Below are positions 1 to 11,565 of a stretch of 64,000 nt of DNA, in pieces (within the stretch, counting starts at the first letter, position 1; each line of letters starts with the position of its first letter). The translations under genes were made by a program, and so were the position numbers. The DNA comes from Brassica napus (Eukaryota; Streptophyta; Magnoliopsida; Brassicales; Brassicaceae), in assembly GCF_020379485.1 (NCBI RefSeq), contig NC_063451.1, positions 20,442,630 to 20,506,629 on the forward strand, written 5' to 3'. Below the pieces are notes generated by a model. The model saw only the letters and a program-made list of their open reading frames with translations, ran no database searches and had not been told where the DNA came from.

Positions 1-210
1 TCAAATTACCAACACAATTTAGTCTTTCATGAGTGGAGAACAGTGAATACACAGTTCATCATCACAACTCTAACCCTATAACAATAAAAAACTTGAAAAA
101 CAATGATCAACCCAAAACGCAAATCACAGTTACAATAACCCTAACAAATATTGAAATGAAACAAGAACTCTGTACACAACTCCGCGCTTGCGCGGGGTCA
201 ATGATCCTAG
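1..210 (+). mobile_element. Helitron 3' end (5' part outside window)
   Basis: A perfect GC-rich hairpin, CCGCGC-TT-GCGCGG, lies at 182-195. About 11 bases later comes CTAG at 207-210, followed by T. Hairpin, short spacer, CTRR and a T target base is the standard 3' terminus of plant Helitrons. The same hairpin type closes the complete element at 60,981-62,242. The 5' TC end is not in the window, so element length is unknown. The short open frame inside is not convincing as a protein. Confidence 0.75.
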
Positions 211-1667
211 TGAAGTAAAATAAACCAAACCCCATAAAAGCAGTTCTTAAAAACATTTTTAATGTCTCAAAATTTTCATTAAATCTTACATTGTTTACAT
301 TCCAAAGATATACACTTCATTTTAGTTATATTCTAGATAAAATTTCTGCAAAAACGAACATAATAATCTTAAAACCTAAAAAACACAATTAAAACTCGTT
401 TTCAGTCTTCTAAAATTCTAAGTAAACATTATTTACATTATCCAAGATATACAGTTCATTTTAATGATATTCTAGATATATATTTTTTTAAACAGATATA
501 ATAAATTTTAAAAACGGATAAAAATTTTTAAACAGTTTATGAAGTTTCAGTCACGTTAATAAAGAAAAATAAAAGGGAAAATGTCACGTTGAAGAAGAAA
601 GAGAAATGGACAGAGAGTTTTCATTGGTTAAAATTTATTATGGGACCCAGTTGATTTTTAATATATTGATATAAATTTAATTCATAGTTTAATATTGTTA
701 TGAGGTGGCAAATTTTGTTAAAAAATTTAGAAAGTTAATTTGGAGATCACAAAGAGAGAATAATATATATATATATATATAATATTATATTACCTATTGA
801 ATTGATAAAACTCAAACCCGAAAAAATTTATTAATATATTATATTTATTAGTTTACAGAATATTAATTTATTAAAATTAAAATTATATTATATATTTAAA
901 TATTAAAGTCTCGTTAGGTCACTGGTTTAATTTTAATGATATAAAAATTACATTCATAAATTTAAGATGTGAATAAAAATTATATTAAATATTAGGTTTA
1001 ATCAATTAAATTGATTGGAAGAAAGAAGAAAATTAATTAGTCTATATTAATACTTATTAGGTATGATTGTTTAAAGTTAAGTTATAAATTTTTATGATTT
1101 TATCATAATAATTTTTAAAAGATTATTATTAAATTATAAAAATAAGGGTTGGCAAAAAAAGAGAAAAAAAAATAAAGCTTAGAAAGAAATTATGACTAGC
1201 AAACAAGGAAATATTAAATAAAGATAGGGACTCACCTGCATAAAATCTGTGTCACAATAAAAATGAAAAAAAATATTAAAACAAATTTGGGATCCACCAT
1301 AAAATCTGCGTAAAAGAAAAAAAGCATTAATAGAAAAAGAAAATAGTAAGTACTGGAAGAGAATTAAAAGAGCGGTATTGAGAATAAGGAAAGAATATTG
1401 AGAATAACTTTTTCTGATCGGGGCAAATTGAGTTAAATTCCTTAGCAATTGGATTTTGGATTTACAAATTATTCAATTGATTCTTATGCCGGCACGTAAG
1501 CTAAATTGACATCATAATTAAGTGACATATCATCAAATTTTTTTTGTAATAAATACAAAATATATATATTTAAACTTTTTAAATGATTCTCAATTAATAT
1601 ATATGGGATATAATTAGTACAACTATAATTTTAATATTAATAATAATTTACCTAAATTATATCCTAA
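211..1667. other. AT-rich spacer, no gene recognised
   Basis: The stretch is AT-rich with no recognisable coding signal on either strand. It contains a short (TA)n run at about 765-781. An open frame on the minus strand near 1,179-1,448 has a low-complexity hydrophobic translation and no family resemblance, so I do not call it. Confidence 0.5.
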
Positions 1668-1696
1668 TTTTTTTTTATAACGTCTGATTTATTATT

Positions 1697-4600
1697 TCAA
1701 TTGGAAATTACATAGTCATTATGCAAAAGCATAGTAATTGTGTTTGGGACAAAATGATGAAAACAAAATGTACTATGATTAAGTATATCACTTTTCGCCA
1801 GTTTGTCTGCAACTCTATTTCCTTCTCTGTTTATCCATTGGAACTCGACTGATTCAAACTTCTGTTTCCACCATAATGCTTCTCGTATCCAATTATATGA
1901 ATGAAAGCATAAACCAATTCTGTTAAGGAGGTGAATAGCTTTTTGACAGTCCCCTTCTATGATAATCTTCTTATATCCATGGCTCCAGCAATTTTGCTTT
2001 GCCATAATGATCGCCTGTAGTTCGCTTTCCAACGGATTTCTAACTACCTGACCAATACCTTGTCCCGCCCCTTGATAAACTCCTCTTGAATCTCTAATCA
2101 CCCATCCAGCACGGCTCGGAATGTTTGAATTGGTGAAAGAACCATCAACATTACACTTTATCCATCCTGTATATGGTCTTCTCCATTCATTTCTTCTATT
2201 TCTGTATGTCCCTCTGACCGTAGCTTGATTGTTCATCCATTCTTGTGCGTCCTTATGGGCTTGCATCAATATAGTTCTCCAATTTATATGCTTATGCTGA
2301 AAGAGAAGAATATTTCTACTCTTCCATATACGCCACAATACCCACAAAGGTAGGTTATGTAAATGAGACAGTGTAGAGGAAGAACAACACTGTAGACAAG
2401 CTTCCATTTTTGCTTCCAGAGTAGCATTTGGATCCATTATTATCAAGTTAGAAATACCTGACGCCCTCCAAATAGATTGAGCATATATACAATCAAATAA
2501 TATATGCTAATCTGATTCTTCACCTTGGCAGCATCGCAGACACTGATCCATATTAGTAACATGTCTTCTCTTTAAATTGCTCCCTGTTGCCAGGCTTCTT
2601 GATAATGTTTTCCAAAGATAATGATGTATTTTCGGAGGCATTTTCGTTGCCCAAATCTTCTTCTTGAGATTCACATCACCATAAACTGGTTGTATGAGAT
2701 CATTTGCTGGTAGATGAGTAGATAGCCAATATCCGGATTTAACTGAATAGATCCCATTCTCATTATAATGCCAGCCAAGTAGATCCAACTGAGCTTTTGA
2801 GAAGATCTTGACTCCAAGTATTTTATCTATATCCTCTTCCACAACCACCTCATGTAGCTTTTGTTCATTCCATCCTCTCCCATCAGATCGTATCAGGTCT
2901 TTCACCTTTCCTACCAAAGGAACTCCATCTCTAGCTCTTGGTGGCCTTGGAGGGTGAACCGGTAACCATGGATCAGTCCACAGATTAGTCAGAGTGCCAT
3001 CTCCTATAACATATCTTAGCCCCTGATTTACAAGCTCTTTCCCATACAAAATTGATTTCCATGCATAAGAAGCTTTCCGTTTCTGAACTGCATCGAGGAT
3101 ATTACCATCTGCAGAGTAACGAGCTCGTAGAACTCGAGCCATAAGACATTCTGGATGCTGCAAAATACGCCAGACCTGTTTACCCAATAGTGCTTGGTTG
3201 AAGTTTTGTAGTGAACCCAAGTCCTCCTTCTCGTTTAGGTACACTAACCCGTTTCCATGCATACCAATGCATACCCTTCTTATCTGTATTGCCCCACCAA
3301 AATTTCGCAAGCACACCATTGATCTCTTCACACACCTCCTTTGGTAATCTGAATACATTCATCGAGAAGATTGGCATGGCTAGCGCTATTTATTTAAGTA
3401 ACACTTCCTTGCCACCATGAGAAAGGTATTTTTTACTCCACCCCTGAGTTACTGACTTAACTCTATCCACTATGTAGGCAAACATATCACTTTTACTTCT
3501 TCCAAATTGTTCTGGCATTCCTAAATACTTTCCAATTCCACCAGCGTTATGTATCCCCAAAATATTCCTCATGCGAGATTTAACTATCTCTGATACTTTA
3601 CTACCAAACGTGATAGAAGACTTACTGAGGTTAACTGATTGCCCTGAAGCAGCCTCATATTCCGATGAAATTTTCTTAAGCTTAGTTGCTGCCCTTGGAT
3701 TAGCCAGTGAGAAAAATAAAGAATCATCTGCAAATAATAGATGATTAACCGGTGGTGCTTGTAGGGCTACTTTCACTCCTAATATAGATCAATCCTCCAT
3801 AGCTCTGTTCATCATATGGGAAAGAACTTCTGCGCAAAGTATAAATATATATGGAGAAAGTGGATCACCCTGCCTGATTCCTCTCTCTGGTACAATATGA
3901 CCTTCTGGGGCTCCATTAATCAAAACAGAGAAGCTGACACTACTCACACATGCCATTATCCACTTGATCCAACGTGTATCAAAACCCATTCTGATCATTG
4001 TTTCCTCAAGGAATCTCCACTCCAATCTATCATAAGCTTTTGCTATATCTGTTTTAACTGCCATATAGGATGAAGCTTGCCTCTTCCTTACTTTGAGACT
4101 GTGGAAAACTTCATGAGCTACAATGATGTTGTCTGTAATAATTTTCCCTGGTATAAACGCTTGTTGATTCTCTGTTATTAAACCAGCCAAGTGTTTCTTC
4201 ATGCGGTTGACCAAAATCTTTGATATAACTTTGTAGGCAACATTACATAGAGTAATAGGACGGAACTCAGCCATCCCAGTGGGTGGGTAGACCTTTGGGA
4301 TAAGACAGATATTAGTGTGGTTCAATGCTGGGTCTATTTCTCCAGTATCAAAGAACTGCTTGACTTCTTGAATAATCTCTGTCTTTAACTCATCCCAAAA
4401 CTGGTGATAGAAAACTGCAGAAAACCCATCTGGACCAGGAGCACGATGTGGGCCTATAGTAAATATAACTTCCTGAATTTCTTCTATTGTTACCTCTCGT
4501 GTAAGATCCATATTTATCTCAGCGGTAACCTTCTTTGTAAATCCAGAGAAAACTTTATCATAGACACTTGGATCTGTTGATGAGGAGGAGAAGAAGGAGG

Positions 4601-5789
4601 TAAAGTAATCCTGAGCAACTCTTCCAATACTCTGTTGGCCTCTATGTATTACTCCATGTTCATCTTGGATCGATGTGATCGTATTTCTGGATCTCTTTCC
4701 TTTAGTAATGGCATGAAAAAAGGAAGTATTTCTATCCCCTACTCTAAGCCATTGGATTCTGCTTTTTTGTTTCCAGAAGACCTCTTCATCTATGTAAGCT
4801 TGATCTAGTTCCTCCTTTAAATGCGTATTCTCTTGTTGGGTTGCATTATTATCACTGACAGCTTTATCTAACTTGGCTCGAAGGATCGAGATACATTCTT
4901 GAGCATTACTTCTGTTATTTCTTTTCCATCTTGCAATATGGTGCCGACATCTACTGATCCTCTGAGCTAACGGCAACTGTATAAACTGAGCCTATCCCAT
5001 ACCATTCCAGCCCCTTTGTACCGAGTCTTTGAATCCTTCTTTCATACTCATTCCACTATCATAGCGAAATGTTCTTCTGGGCTGTTCTTTTTCAACTCCA
5101 ATATATGTTATCATTGGTCTATGGTCAGACTCACCAATCTCCAAATACTCATTCTCTGAAGCTGGGAAGAGCGTGTTCCACTCAGAGTTAGCCATTACGC
5201 GATCCAAGCTGCATTGAACTTGATGTTGACCTCTCTGCCCAACCCATGAAAATCTGTTTCCCACTGATCTTACATCTGTTAAGTCATTATGCCGAACCAT
5301 TGTGCGAAAACCTTGAAATGAAATTTCAGGCCGCACTCTACCACCCTGTTTCTCATGATTTCCAAGAATTTCATTGAAATCACCAAGTAACAACCATGGT
5401 TGGTTCCGTCTACTAATCCCCATTCGTTCCAAAGCTTCCCAAGTATAGTGACGCAAAGAAGTATTTGGGTTTCCATAAACGAAGGTAAAATAGAAAGAAC
5501 CTTCATTACCATCAACTTTACAATCTACCAAATTGGGAGATAGACTTAAAACTGAAAACTGTACATGCTGCTTCCAAAAGATAACTAACCCACCACTAGA
5601 TCCTATAGGCGGCACTGAAACATAATTAAGAAAATCTATCTGAGCTCCAACATCACGGATGTAGTCATCATTCTGTTTTGTTTCTGACAAGCATACGATG
5701 TCCGGGAGACACAACCTGTTGATCTCCTTAAGGCGTCGAACTGTCGAGTCTATGCCCAATCCTCGACAGTTCCAACAGGTTGTCCTCAT
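1697..5789 (-). pseudogene. LINE ORF2 (endonuclease, reverse transcriptase, RNase H), broken
   Basis: The protein would cut target DNA, copy the element RNA at the nick and degrade RNA in hybrids. The start (5,787-5,789) opens with the endonuclease signature MRTTCWNCRG. Further motifs are the GDFNE endonuclease motif, RQGDPLSP in the RT palm and FADDSLFF at the catalytic site. A CNVDGSF RNase H motif lies near 2,150. The frame is broken by TAG at 4,992-4,994, stops near 3,787 and 3,387, a shift near 3,230 and TAG near 2,507. Each domain is otherwise recognisable, so decay is moderate. Confidence 0.85.
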
Positions 5790-6165
5790 GGCGGCAGTGG
5801 TGGTTCAGGGCCCACCGCGCCTCCCACTATAGTGTCAGCTTCATCCTCTGTAGCAGCCGAGAAGGTAGTCTCTTCCAATGTCACATCTCCTCCTGTCTTG
5901 CGCTTCACACTTCTTGCACCACTAGATTCTCCTTTCTCAACAGAGGAGAATTTGCTTTTGTTGTGGTCTGCCTCAGCCATCCGAGCTTTCCTCTTTAGAC
6001 CCTCCCTTCCATCGTACCTATCAACAAACGGGTTGATTGGGTTGAACATTTCCTCAGTGTTGAGCTCATCAGAGTACAGATTAGGCAGAGTATGACCATT
6101 CCATAGGCCATCTTCTTCTTCAGCTTCCTCTATCAGAGAAATCTCTCTATTACATTCCAAAGTTT
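5786..6165 (-). pseudogene. LINE ORF1, C-terminal fragment
   Basis: This is the open tail of the first LINE protein: charged, low complexity and proline-rich at its very end. Plant L1 ORF1 proteins usually carry a zinc-knuckle/RNA-binding region further upstream, which is missing here. Its stop codon overlaps the ORF2 start in an ATGA arrangement. The plus-strand LINE at 43,728 uses the same overlap, so the start of ORF2 is well supported. Confidence 0.6.
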
Positions 6166-6768
6166 TTTTCTATGATACCCTAGAAAACTAAGAACCCTAA
6201 AATAATAAATTCCCAAATCGACTTTGATGTATTTAATATAAATCCAAAACAAATAGAGAATATCAACTAAACAGAACACAAACAACTTTTATCTATATAT
6301 ATACATATATATATATATTATTTTCTATATATAAATAAACACTATACATATTAAACTTAAAATGAGTATTTTTAATTGTAAATTATTATATATTTTTTCA
6401 AATTACTATCTTAAGTTATAAAGTTAGTTAAAATTTAACATTATTATATTTTTGCAGTTTATATTAAAATTTACTTTTCGCAAGTTCAAACTATGAATTT
6501 ACTAATATCCCAAAATAAAGATTTGTCTTTTATTTACAAATTCAAGATGGAAGCTAACTTCTACAACTATAAAAATGGAAAACTACTTTTTAATAAATTA
6601 TTTCTTATATAACTTTTAAATATAGTGCATATCAAAAAAATTCTCATAGCTTAAAATTCAACCTACGAAATAAAAATATATTAAATTATATACATTTAAA
6701 CATAAACTATGTATAAGACTTTAAAAATAATTAGGTTGAATATACTTTTCATTAAAGAAAATCTTTGT
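6166..6768. other. AT-rich spacer
   Basis: There is no coding signal. A (TA)n-like microsatellite lies at about 6,292-6,320. Confidence 0.5.
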
Positions 6769-7073
6769 GTGGAAGCCCCTTAGTCCAGTGGTTTGACTAA
6801 GTGTTCATGAATGCTTCTACACCAGCAAGTTCATGTTTCAATTTCCAGAGAAAATGATTTATTAAACAATTATGCAAGCTACAGAAAAAAAGCTTACAAG
6901 GGATCTTCAACATGGTGCAAGTAAACCCGGTCAAGCGTGGATCTTCATAGGGCGGCTCTGGTGATGCAATTAGACGTAGATCCTCATAAGGCAAGTAGTA
7001 TTGTCGGTTGCCGAATCGTCTATGTAATCTTTCTCATAATTGTAATGTCCTAATAAATCAGCGTTAAAAAAAA
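6769..7073 (+). mobile_element. tRNA-derived SINE
   Basis: The left end carries a Pol III A-box-like motif (TTAGTCCAGTGG, about 6,779-6,790) and a degenerate B-box-like GTTCATGTTTCAATTCC region about 40 bases later. The right end is an A run just after AAATCAGCGTT. TCTTTGT flanks both sides (6,762-6,768 and 7,075-7,081), consistent with a target-site duplication. The layout fits Brassicaceae SB-type SINEs; the subfamily is not assigned. A short minus-strand open frame inside is not a gene. Confidence 0.75.
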
Positions 7074-7081
7074 GTCTTTGT

Positions 7082-7612
7082 AAACCTAAGATAATCCCGT
7101 GCTCTTAAATTTAAAAAGCATATTAAAGTTTTACAATAGATTTTCTTTATTTATTTCAACTTTACATAAAATATGTAAAAATAATAATTTAAAAAAATTT
7201 GTAACAAACTAGAATTACAACATATGATAAAATTACAACAAAATTAAAAATTATTAAGTATTTAAATATCTAACGCAAACATTGAAATAACGCAAACATT
7301 GAAATTAAATTTTAAATTTGAAAAATAAAATTTAATCAAATTGGATTACAATATCGCGTCACCCATCGGTTTAATCGGTATTCTGTGGGTTTAGCGATTT
7401 TAGCCAGTTTTATCAAAATTTTAAAGAATTGATATTTCTTAAAACCAAACTAGATTACGTATCATATCACAAAGTTTACCGTTTTCACTGCAGATACGAG
7501 TCGGGTTATAAATGTTGATTTAAATGAAAAATGTTTTAAATAAATAAAATTCTTACAAATTAATAAAACATGTGTAACGTTGCTAACTAAGTGGCTGTGG
7601 TTTATATAAGCG
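7082..7612. other. AT-rich spacer
   Basis: No gene or element border is recognised. A short direct repeat (ACGCAAACATTGAAAT, about 7,272-7,302) is present. Confidence 0.4.
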
Positions 7613-7615
7613 TTA

Positions 7616-8591
7616 GAGAGTGTTATTGGTTCATATATTTTAATGGATTTGAAAATACAAGTCAAATCTAGTGTTATTGCTCCTGTGATTTTAAAATCCA
7701 TATTCAAATTCATTGTTATTAGTTATATGATTTTAAAATCTATATTCAAATAAATTGTTATTGGTTTTATGATTTTAAAGTAGATTTTAAAATCAGGTGT
7801 TATTCAATAATAGTAATTTCTTTAAAAATTTGATTTAAAATTAGATTTGAATGAATTTATGAATGATTTTAAGTTAAATATACAAAGAAGCAAATATTGA
7901 GTTGAACCTTGATATTTTGACAAATCTGTATTATTGGTTTTCCTAATATCTTTTCGGCACCAATTTTCGTATATATGTATTGCATACGTTAATTATAACA
8001 AGAACTCACAAAGATATGATTATTTTGTTAAATGGTAGTGTGCTTGTAACTTTTCCATTTAAAAACATCGAGCACTCATCACACTTTTGAAAGTTTTCTA
8101 TTTTTCCAATTGTCCAATTTCTACATTTTCCTAGTTTTCTATTTCTATCGTAGTGGTCGGTCTATCATAGTTATATATAATCTCGACTATGCATTAGAAA
8201 ATTAACACAAGAAACAAACACTTTAAACCCCTAAAAGAGCATCAATGGAAGAATCACAACAAGAACCACAAGAACATGGAAAAGGTTCTTATGTTCAATG
8301 GAGTCCTCAAGAAAATAAAACTTTGATAAATCTACTTTTAGATTGTATTTCTGCAGGTTTACGTGATAGTAATGATCTATTCATCAAATTCACGGTGGAG
8401 AGAAGAATCATACCTCTTCTCAATTAACTATTTGGCTGATTTATGATAATCCAGTTATTTTTATTTTGAAATCTATATCATTGATTCTGAAATCTACTTA
8501 TTTGACTTTAAAATCTATGTATTTATCAAAAATTACTAAATTCAAGAAATAATCATAAATTCCTTAAAATACTACAACCAATAACCTCCAC
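7616..8591 (+). mobile_element. PIF/Harbinger-type deletion derivative
   Basis: The left end GAGAGTGTTATTGGTT and the inverse of the right end, GTGGAGGTTATTGGTT, form imperfect terminal inverted repeats. TTA lies on both sides (7,613-7,615 and 8,592-8,594), the 3-bp target duplication of PIF/Harbinger elements. Subterminal units built around GTTATTGGTT and GATTTTAAAATC repeat several times near 7,620-7,800. A short exon resembling the Myb/SANT-like protein of Harbinger transposons lies inside, but no DDE transposase is present. It is therefore probably an internally deleted, non-autonomous copy. Confidence 0.7.
8245..8427 (+). pseudogene. Myb/SANT-like exon of a Harbinger transposon
   Basis: The 60-residue product begins MEESQQEPQEHGKG and continues with a W-S-P-Q-E-N-K-x-L-I-x-L-L-L-D pattern. 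This resembles the first helices of the plant Myb/SANT-like domain found both in host proteins and in the second protein of PIF/Harbinger elements, where it helps the transposase reach DNA. The frame ends just after the first part of the domain. Its place inside Harbinger-like termini supports a transposon origin. It could instead be a captured host exon. Confidence 0.5.
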
Positions 8592-8602
8592 TTAATGTGG
8601 CA

Positions 8603-8720
8603 TCTATACTATTAAAACATAAGACATTTTTTTAGGTGGTCTTCTGTTTTTAAAGCATCACTGCTATTGCATTTAAATTTTAATTAAACCATTATGTTAA
8701 ATGTAATCAGTTGCAACTAT
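8603..8720 (+). mobile_element. Possible Helitron 5' end
   Basis: The sequence from 8,603, preceded by A, reads TCTATACTATTAAAACATAA. It closely follows the 5' end of the complete Helitron at 60,981 (TCTATATTATTAAAAGAGAA). No hairpin plus CTRR 3' terminus is seen downstream before the Cassandra region, so this is probably a truncated copy. The right limit given is arbitrary. Confidence 0.45.
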
Positions 8721-10019
8721 ATTCTCACTTACGATATATAATTATAATTTCTAGCGTGCTTTTACTTAATATTACCGCAAATAAAGAAAAATTCAAATTC
8801 TCAAGATCTTCCACAACGGTATTATTGAGTTTTCCATGGCGGTCTTTCAAGATCTATGAGACCTACAGTTGTATTGGAGCAAAGCGGAGAATATGAGGGA
8901 GTTTGGATGAGATTTACAGTCTGGAGACAAGAATTCATGGTAGAGTTGAAAACAGGAGGTCTCAAGGATGTCTCCAAAATATGAAAACATGGGAAGATTT
9001 TTAAGATTTGTGAAATAAATATCTTCTGATAAATGGTCTTCTGGATTGAATCAAAGGATTTACTAGACGAATAAAAGACGGCTCTGAATTGCAGGAACGT
9101 AATCTATGGAGATTCAGGTTTATAATCATAGGTTAACTAAAGATTTGAGGATCATTTGTTTTGAAGGGGATTTTCATAAAGAGTCAAGGAATTCTCCATC
9201 ATCATATCATCGAGGTTAGTGATGCAATTTCTTTGGAATTTATTGGTGATTCTGTGGGGAATGAATAAAGGGATTGACTGCTTATACAATTTAGGGCTAT
9301 ATTTTCAACAAATAGAGGAAACTTGGTACCTAATTAGCATCTTATTTTACAATCCCACTCGATCATAAAGTACAAATTCACATTGAAGAGGCTATTCTCA
9401 TCAAACGTAGAGGCATGTTTCTAATATTAATATGTTGGACACGTAGTCTCCGAGCACAAATACATGGCAATAGTACTATCAGGCTCCCAACCACATTATT
9501 GTCTTCGAGAAGGATTGATGACCATGGCCATTCAAAAGATCAAGTGTTTGTTTTTTTTGATATTTAAGATGCTCTTCTCAGATTTCAAATAGCTATTTAT
9601 AGTTTTGTGAATGTTTTGAATTTTTTTAAATCATTTTTTCGCAGGAACAACCTACACTAAAGGATAAGAATTGGTAAACTACGTGATCGCATGAAGCTGC
9701 TGTTCGAAGCTCTGAGTGTGGTAGGAAAAGAGGCAACAATGTTCATTTATGCTTCGAACAATGTGAGAAAAGATAGTTACAAAATAAAACAATGTGAACA
9801 AAGGTACGTGTGCTTTAATTTTTGGTTTTCCGTGCAACTAAGGTCTATAGGTTCAACCTTTTTAATGTATCTAACTCCCACATGTTCCATCAATATTAAT
9901 ATATCTCAAGGTTAACTCTTGGTGTCTTATTTATGTTTTGCTTGATACTGCAGACAAGAGCCTTATATGCGTCAGTGAGAGAAGTGATTTGGATGACATA
10001 ATTGTCTTAATGACAATCT
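8721..10019. other. Unrecognised stretch after the Helitron-like end
   Basis: Composition is less AT-biased than the spacers at 8,770-9,540, which suggests decayed coding or captured sequence. No frame is long and no motif is recognised. An open frame at 9,691-9,915 gives no family resemblance. Confidence 0.35.
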
Positions 10020-10167
10020 TGTAATGCCTCGACCGCCCACAGCTAATGGCCACCCACGTCCGCTCTCTCGGTCTGTGAGCCCCATCCCGTTCCAGCGGTC
10101 GGTACGTTAATTTTCCAAGGTTCGAATGGCCTTGCAATCACCACCCGACCTTTCCCCGTGTTTTAGG
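10020..10167 (-). mobile_element. Inverted 3' part of a Cassandra-type LTR
   Basis: The sequence is the reverse complement of the right half of the LTR at 10,934-11,267. It includes the end (TGTAATGCC on this strand) and the conserved blocks around ACCGACCGCTGG and GGGTGGTGATTGCA. It ends exactly where a MITE begins. Together with the MITE at 11,566 it appears to be the missing right half of the interrupted 3' LTR, moved by inversion. Confidence 0.7.
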
Positions 10168-10443
10168 GGTGATTGGTAGAGGCCGTGGCTTTCTGTTTTA
10201 TGCTCTAAGATTTAGGCTCTAAATTTTTAGCTTTAACTTTAATTTATTTTGCTGTAGAAATTTTTCAGAGCACCGTATAAAATAAAATCTCTAGGGAAAG
10301 TACTTTATAAAGCTAACATATTTCTTTTTATAATGTTTTGGCTTTAGATTCAGTTTTTAAAATAAAAGCATAATTGCTTTAAAAAATGGATGTAGAAATT
10401 AAAAAGACTGTGCACAGTTCATACAGCCTCAACCAATTATCCC
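10168..10443. mobile_element. MITE copy 1 (GGGGTGATTGG termini)
   Basis: The left end is GGGGTGATTGGTAGAGGC. The right end, read inverted, is GGGATAATTGGTTGAGGC. The interior is AT-rich and non-coding. It shares termini with the copy at 11,566-11,894. A 3-bp TAA duplication inferred for copy 2 points to a PIF/Harbinger-like family, though hAT cannot be excluded. Confidence 0.6.
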
Positions 10444-10933
10444 TTAAATGTAGAAAACTATGGTCTGAAAGTAGTTGTCAAGGAGTCTTTCATGGATACA
10501 TGTATTCATGGTCGAGAAGAATTGGTAGAGGTGAAGTACTTCAGAATAAATATTAAGTCACATAGGGTATTATCAATGTAGGTAACAATATATTGATACT
10601 AAGCAATCACTCTCTTGAAAAGTATTGCTACAAAAAATATCTTGAAAAGTATATTTGCTATTTTGTATAAACATTTGAGCTTTCATGATTTATTAGATAT
10701 ACATATTTTTGCAGATAGTTAAGAATCATTTTTCCTAATTCAAAGTGAATGTAGTTATGGAACCTAATGGGTTGAAGAAAGTGGGTTCGTTGGCCTATAC
10801 TGAAACAAGAAAACGGTTTTGGCTTTTACACATTTAATATTTCATTATTTATTAACATTTTAGATTATAATAATGATGCTATGTTATGTTATACTTACGT
10901 AGATATCACGGAGGAGAGAATACCGTGCAAATT
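10444..10933. other. Spacer between MITE copy 1 and the Cassandra LTR
   Basis: I see no gene. The sequence is AT-rich and lacks motifs I recognise. Confidence 0.4.
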
Positions 10934-11565
10934 TGTAAAATCCCGAAAAGGTTTAACAGAATTGATTTGGCTACCTATGTCACCAAAGTTTACTTACTTT
11001 TTCCGTCACAAATCCGTTTAGAACTCCAGAGTTAAGCGTGCTTGGGCTGGAGCAGTGAAAGGATGGGTGACCTATCGGGAAGTGATTCGCGATACAGTGC
11101 GAATGAGGCCAAAACAAGGGAACGGTCGGGTGGTGATTGCAGGGCCAGTAAACATGAATCTCGGGCCTTGGAAAATTAACGGACCGACCGCTGGAACGGG
11201 ATGGGGTCCACAGGCTGAGAGAGCGGGCGTGGGTGGCCCATTAGCTGTGGGCGGTCGGAGCGTTACAAGTGGTATCAGAGCTGGTTAACCATCTCGGTTC
11301 TGACCCGAGAGGCGTCTTGAGACCTGTCGTGTAGCGCAACGAGGGTGTTGCGTTCTTTGAGAGGGGGTGAATTGTAACATCTCGAGTTGTGATATATGAA
11401 AAGGCTTAAGAGAATTGATTTGGCTACCTATGTCACTAAAGTTGACTTACCTTTTCTGTCACACATCCGTTTAGAACTCCAGAGTAAAGCGTGCTTGGAC
11501 TGGAGTAGTGAAAGGATGGGTGACCTCTCGGGAAGTGATTCACGATACCGTGCGAGTGAGGCTAA
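10934..11565 (+). mobile_element. Cassandra-type TRIM retrotransposon with split 3' LTR
   Basis: The 5' LTR runs from TGTAAAATCCCG (10,934) to GGAGCGTTACA (11,267), 334 bp. It is followed after two bases by a primer-binding site TGGTATCAGAGC (11,270-11,281), complementary to the initiator tRNA-Met end. Only about 105 bp of non-coding internal DNA follow, with a purine tract GAGAGGGGGTGAAT at 11,359-11,372. The 3' LTR begins TGTAACATCTCG at 11,373 and is cut by a MITE at 11,566. Both LTRs contain a 5S rRNA-like block, the hallmark of Cassandra elements. It encodes no protein and would depend on other elements. Confidence 0.85.
11020..11083 (+). promoter_or_regulatory. 5S rRNA-like internal promoter segment in Cassandra LTR
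   Basis: The 64 bases match the middle and 3' part of plant 5S rRNA. They include TTAAGCGTGCTTGGGC (box A region), GGATGGGTGACC (intermediate element/box C) and GGGAAGT. A second, more diverged copy lies in the 3' LTR at about 11,473-11,537. In 5S genes these boxes bind TFIIIA and recruit Pol III. The 5' and 3' ends of true 5S are not conserved here, so this is not a ribosomal gene. Confidence 0.85.

Larger units (their letters stand above)
1668..6165 (-). mobile_element. 5'-truncated L1-type LINE, inactive
   Basis: This is a non-LTR retrotransposon read from right to left. In order it holds the end of ORF1, then ORF2 with an AP-endonuclease domain, reverse transcriptase, a zf-RVT-like cysteine/histidine region and a C-terminal RNase H domain. 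The 3' poly(A) appears as a T run at about 1,668-1,677. The 5' end stops inside ORF1 near 6,165, as expected for 5' truncation. Several in-frame stops and at least one frameshift make it dead. I could not find a convincing target-site duplication, so the outer borders are approximate. Confidence 0.85.

Noticed and set aside
6797..6994. Minus-strand open frame
   Set aside because: It lies within the SINE and has no supporting motif.
9931..10137. Minus-strand open frame
   Set aside because: It reads through the inverted LTR fragment and has no family resemblance.
11020..11083. Genuine 5S rRNA gene
   Set aside because: Only the central and 3' part matches and it lies in two LTRs with a primer-binding site and purine tract.
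11055..11288. Open frame in the Cassandra region
   Set aside because: It lies wholly inside the LTR and the 5S-like block; TRIM elements do not encode proteins.
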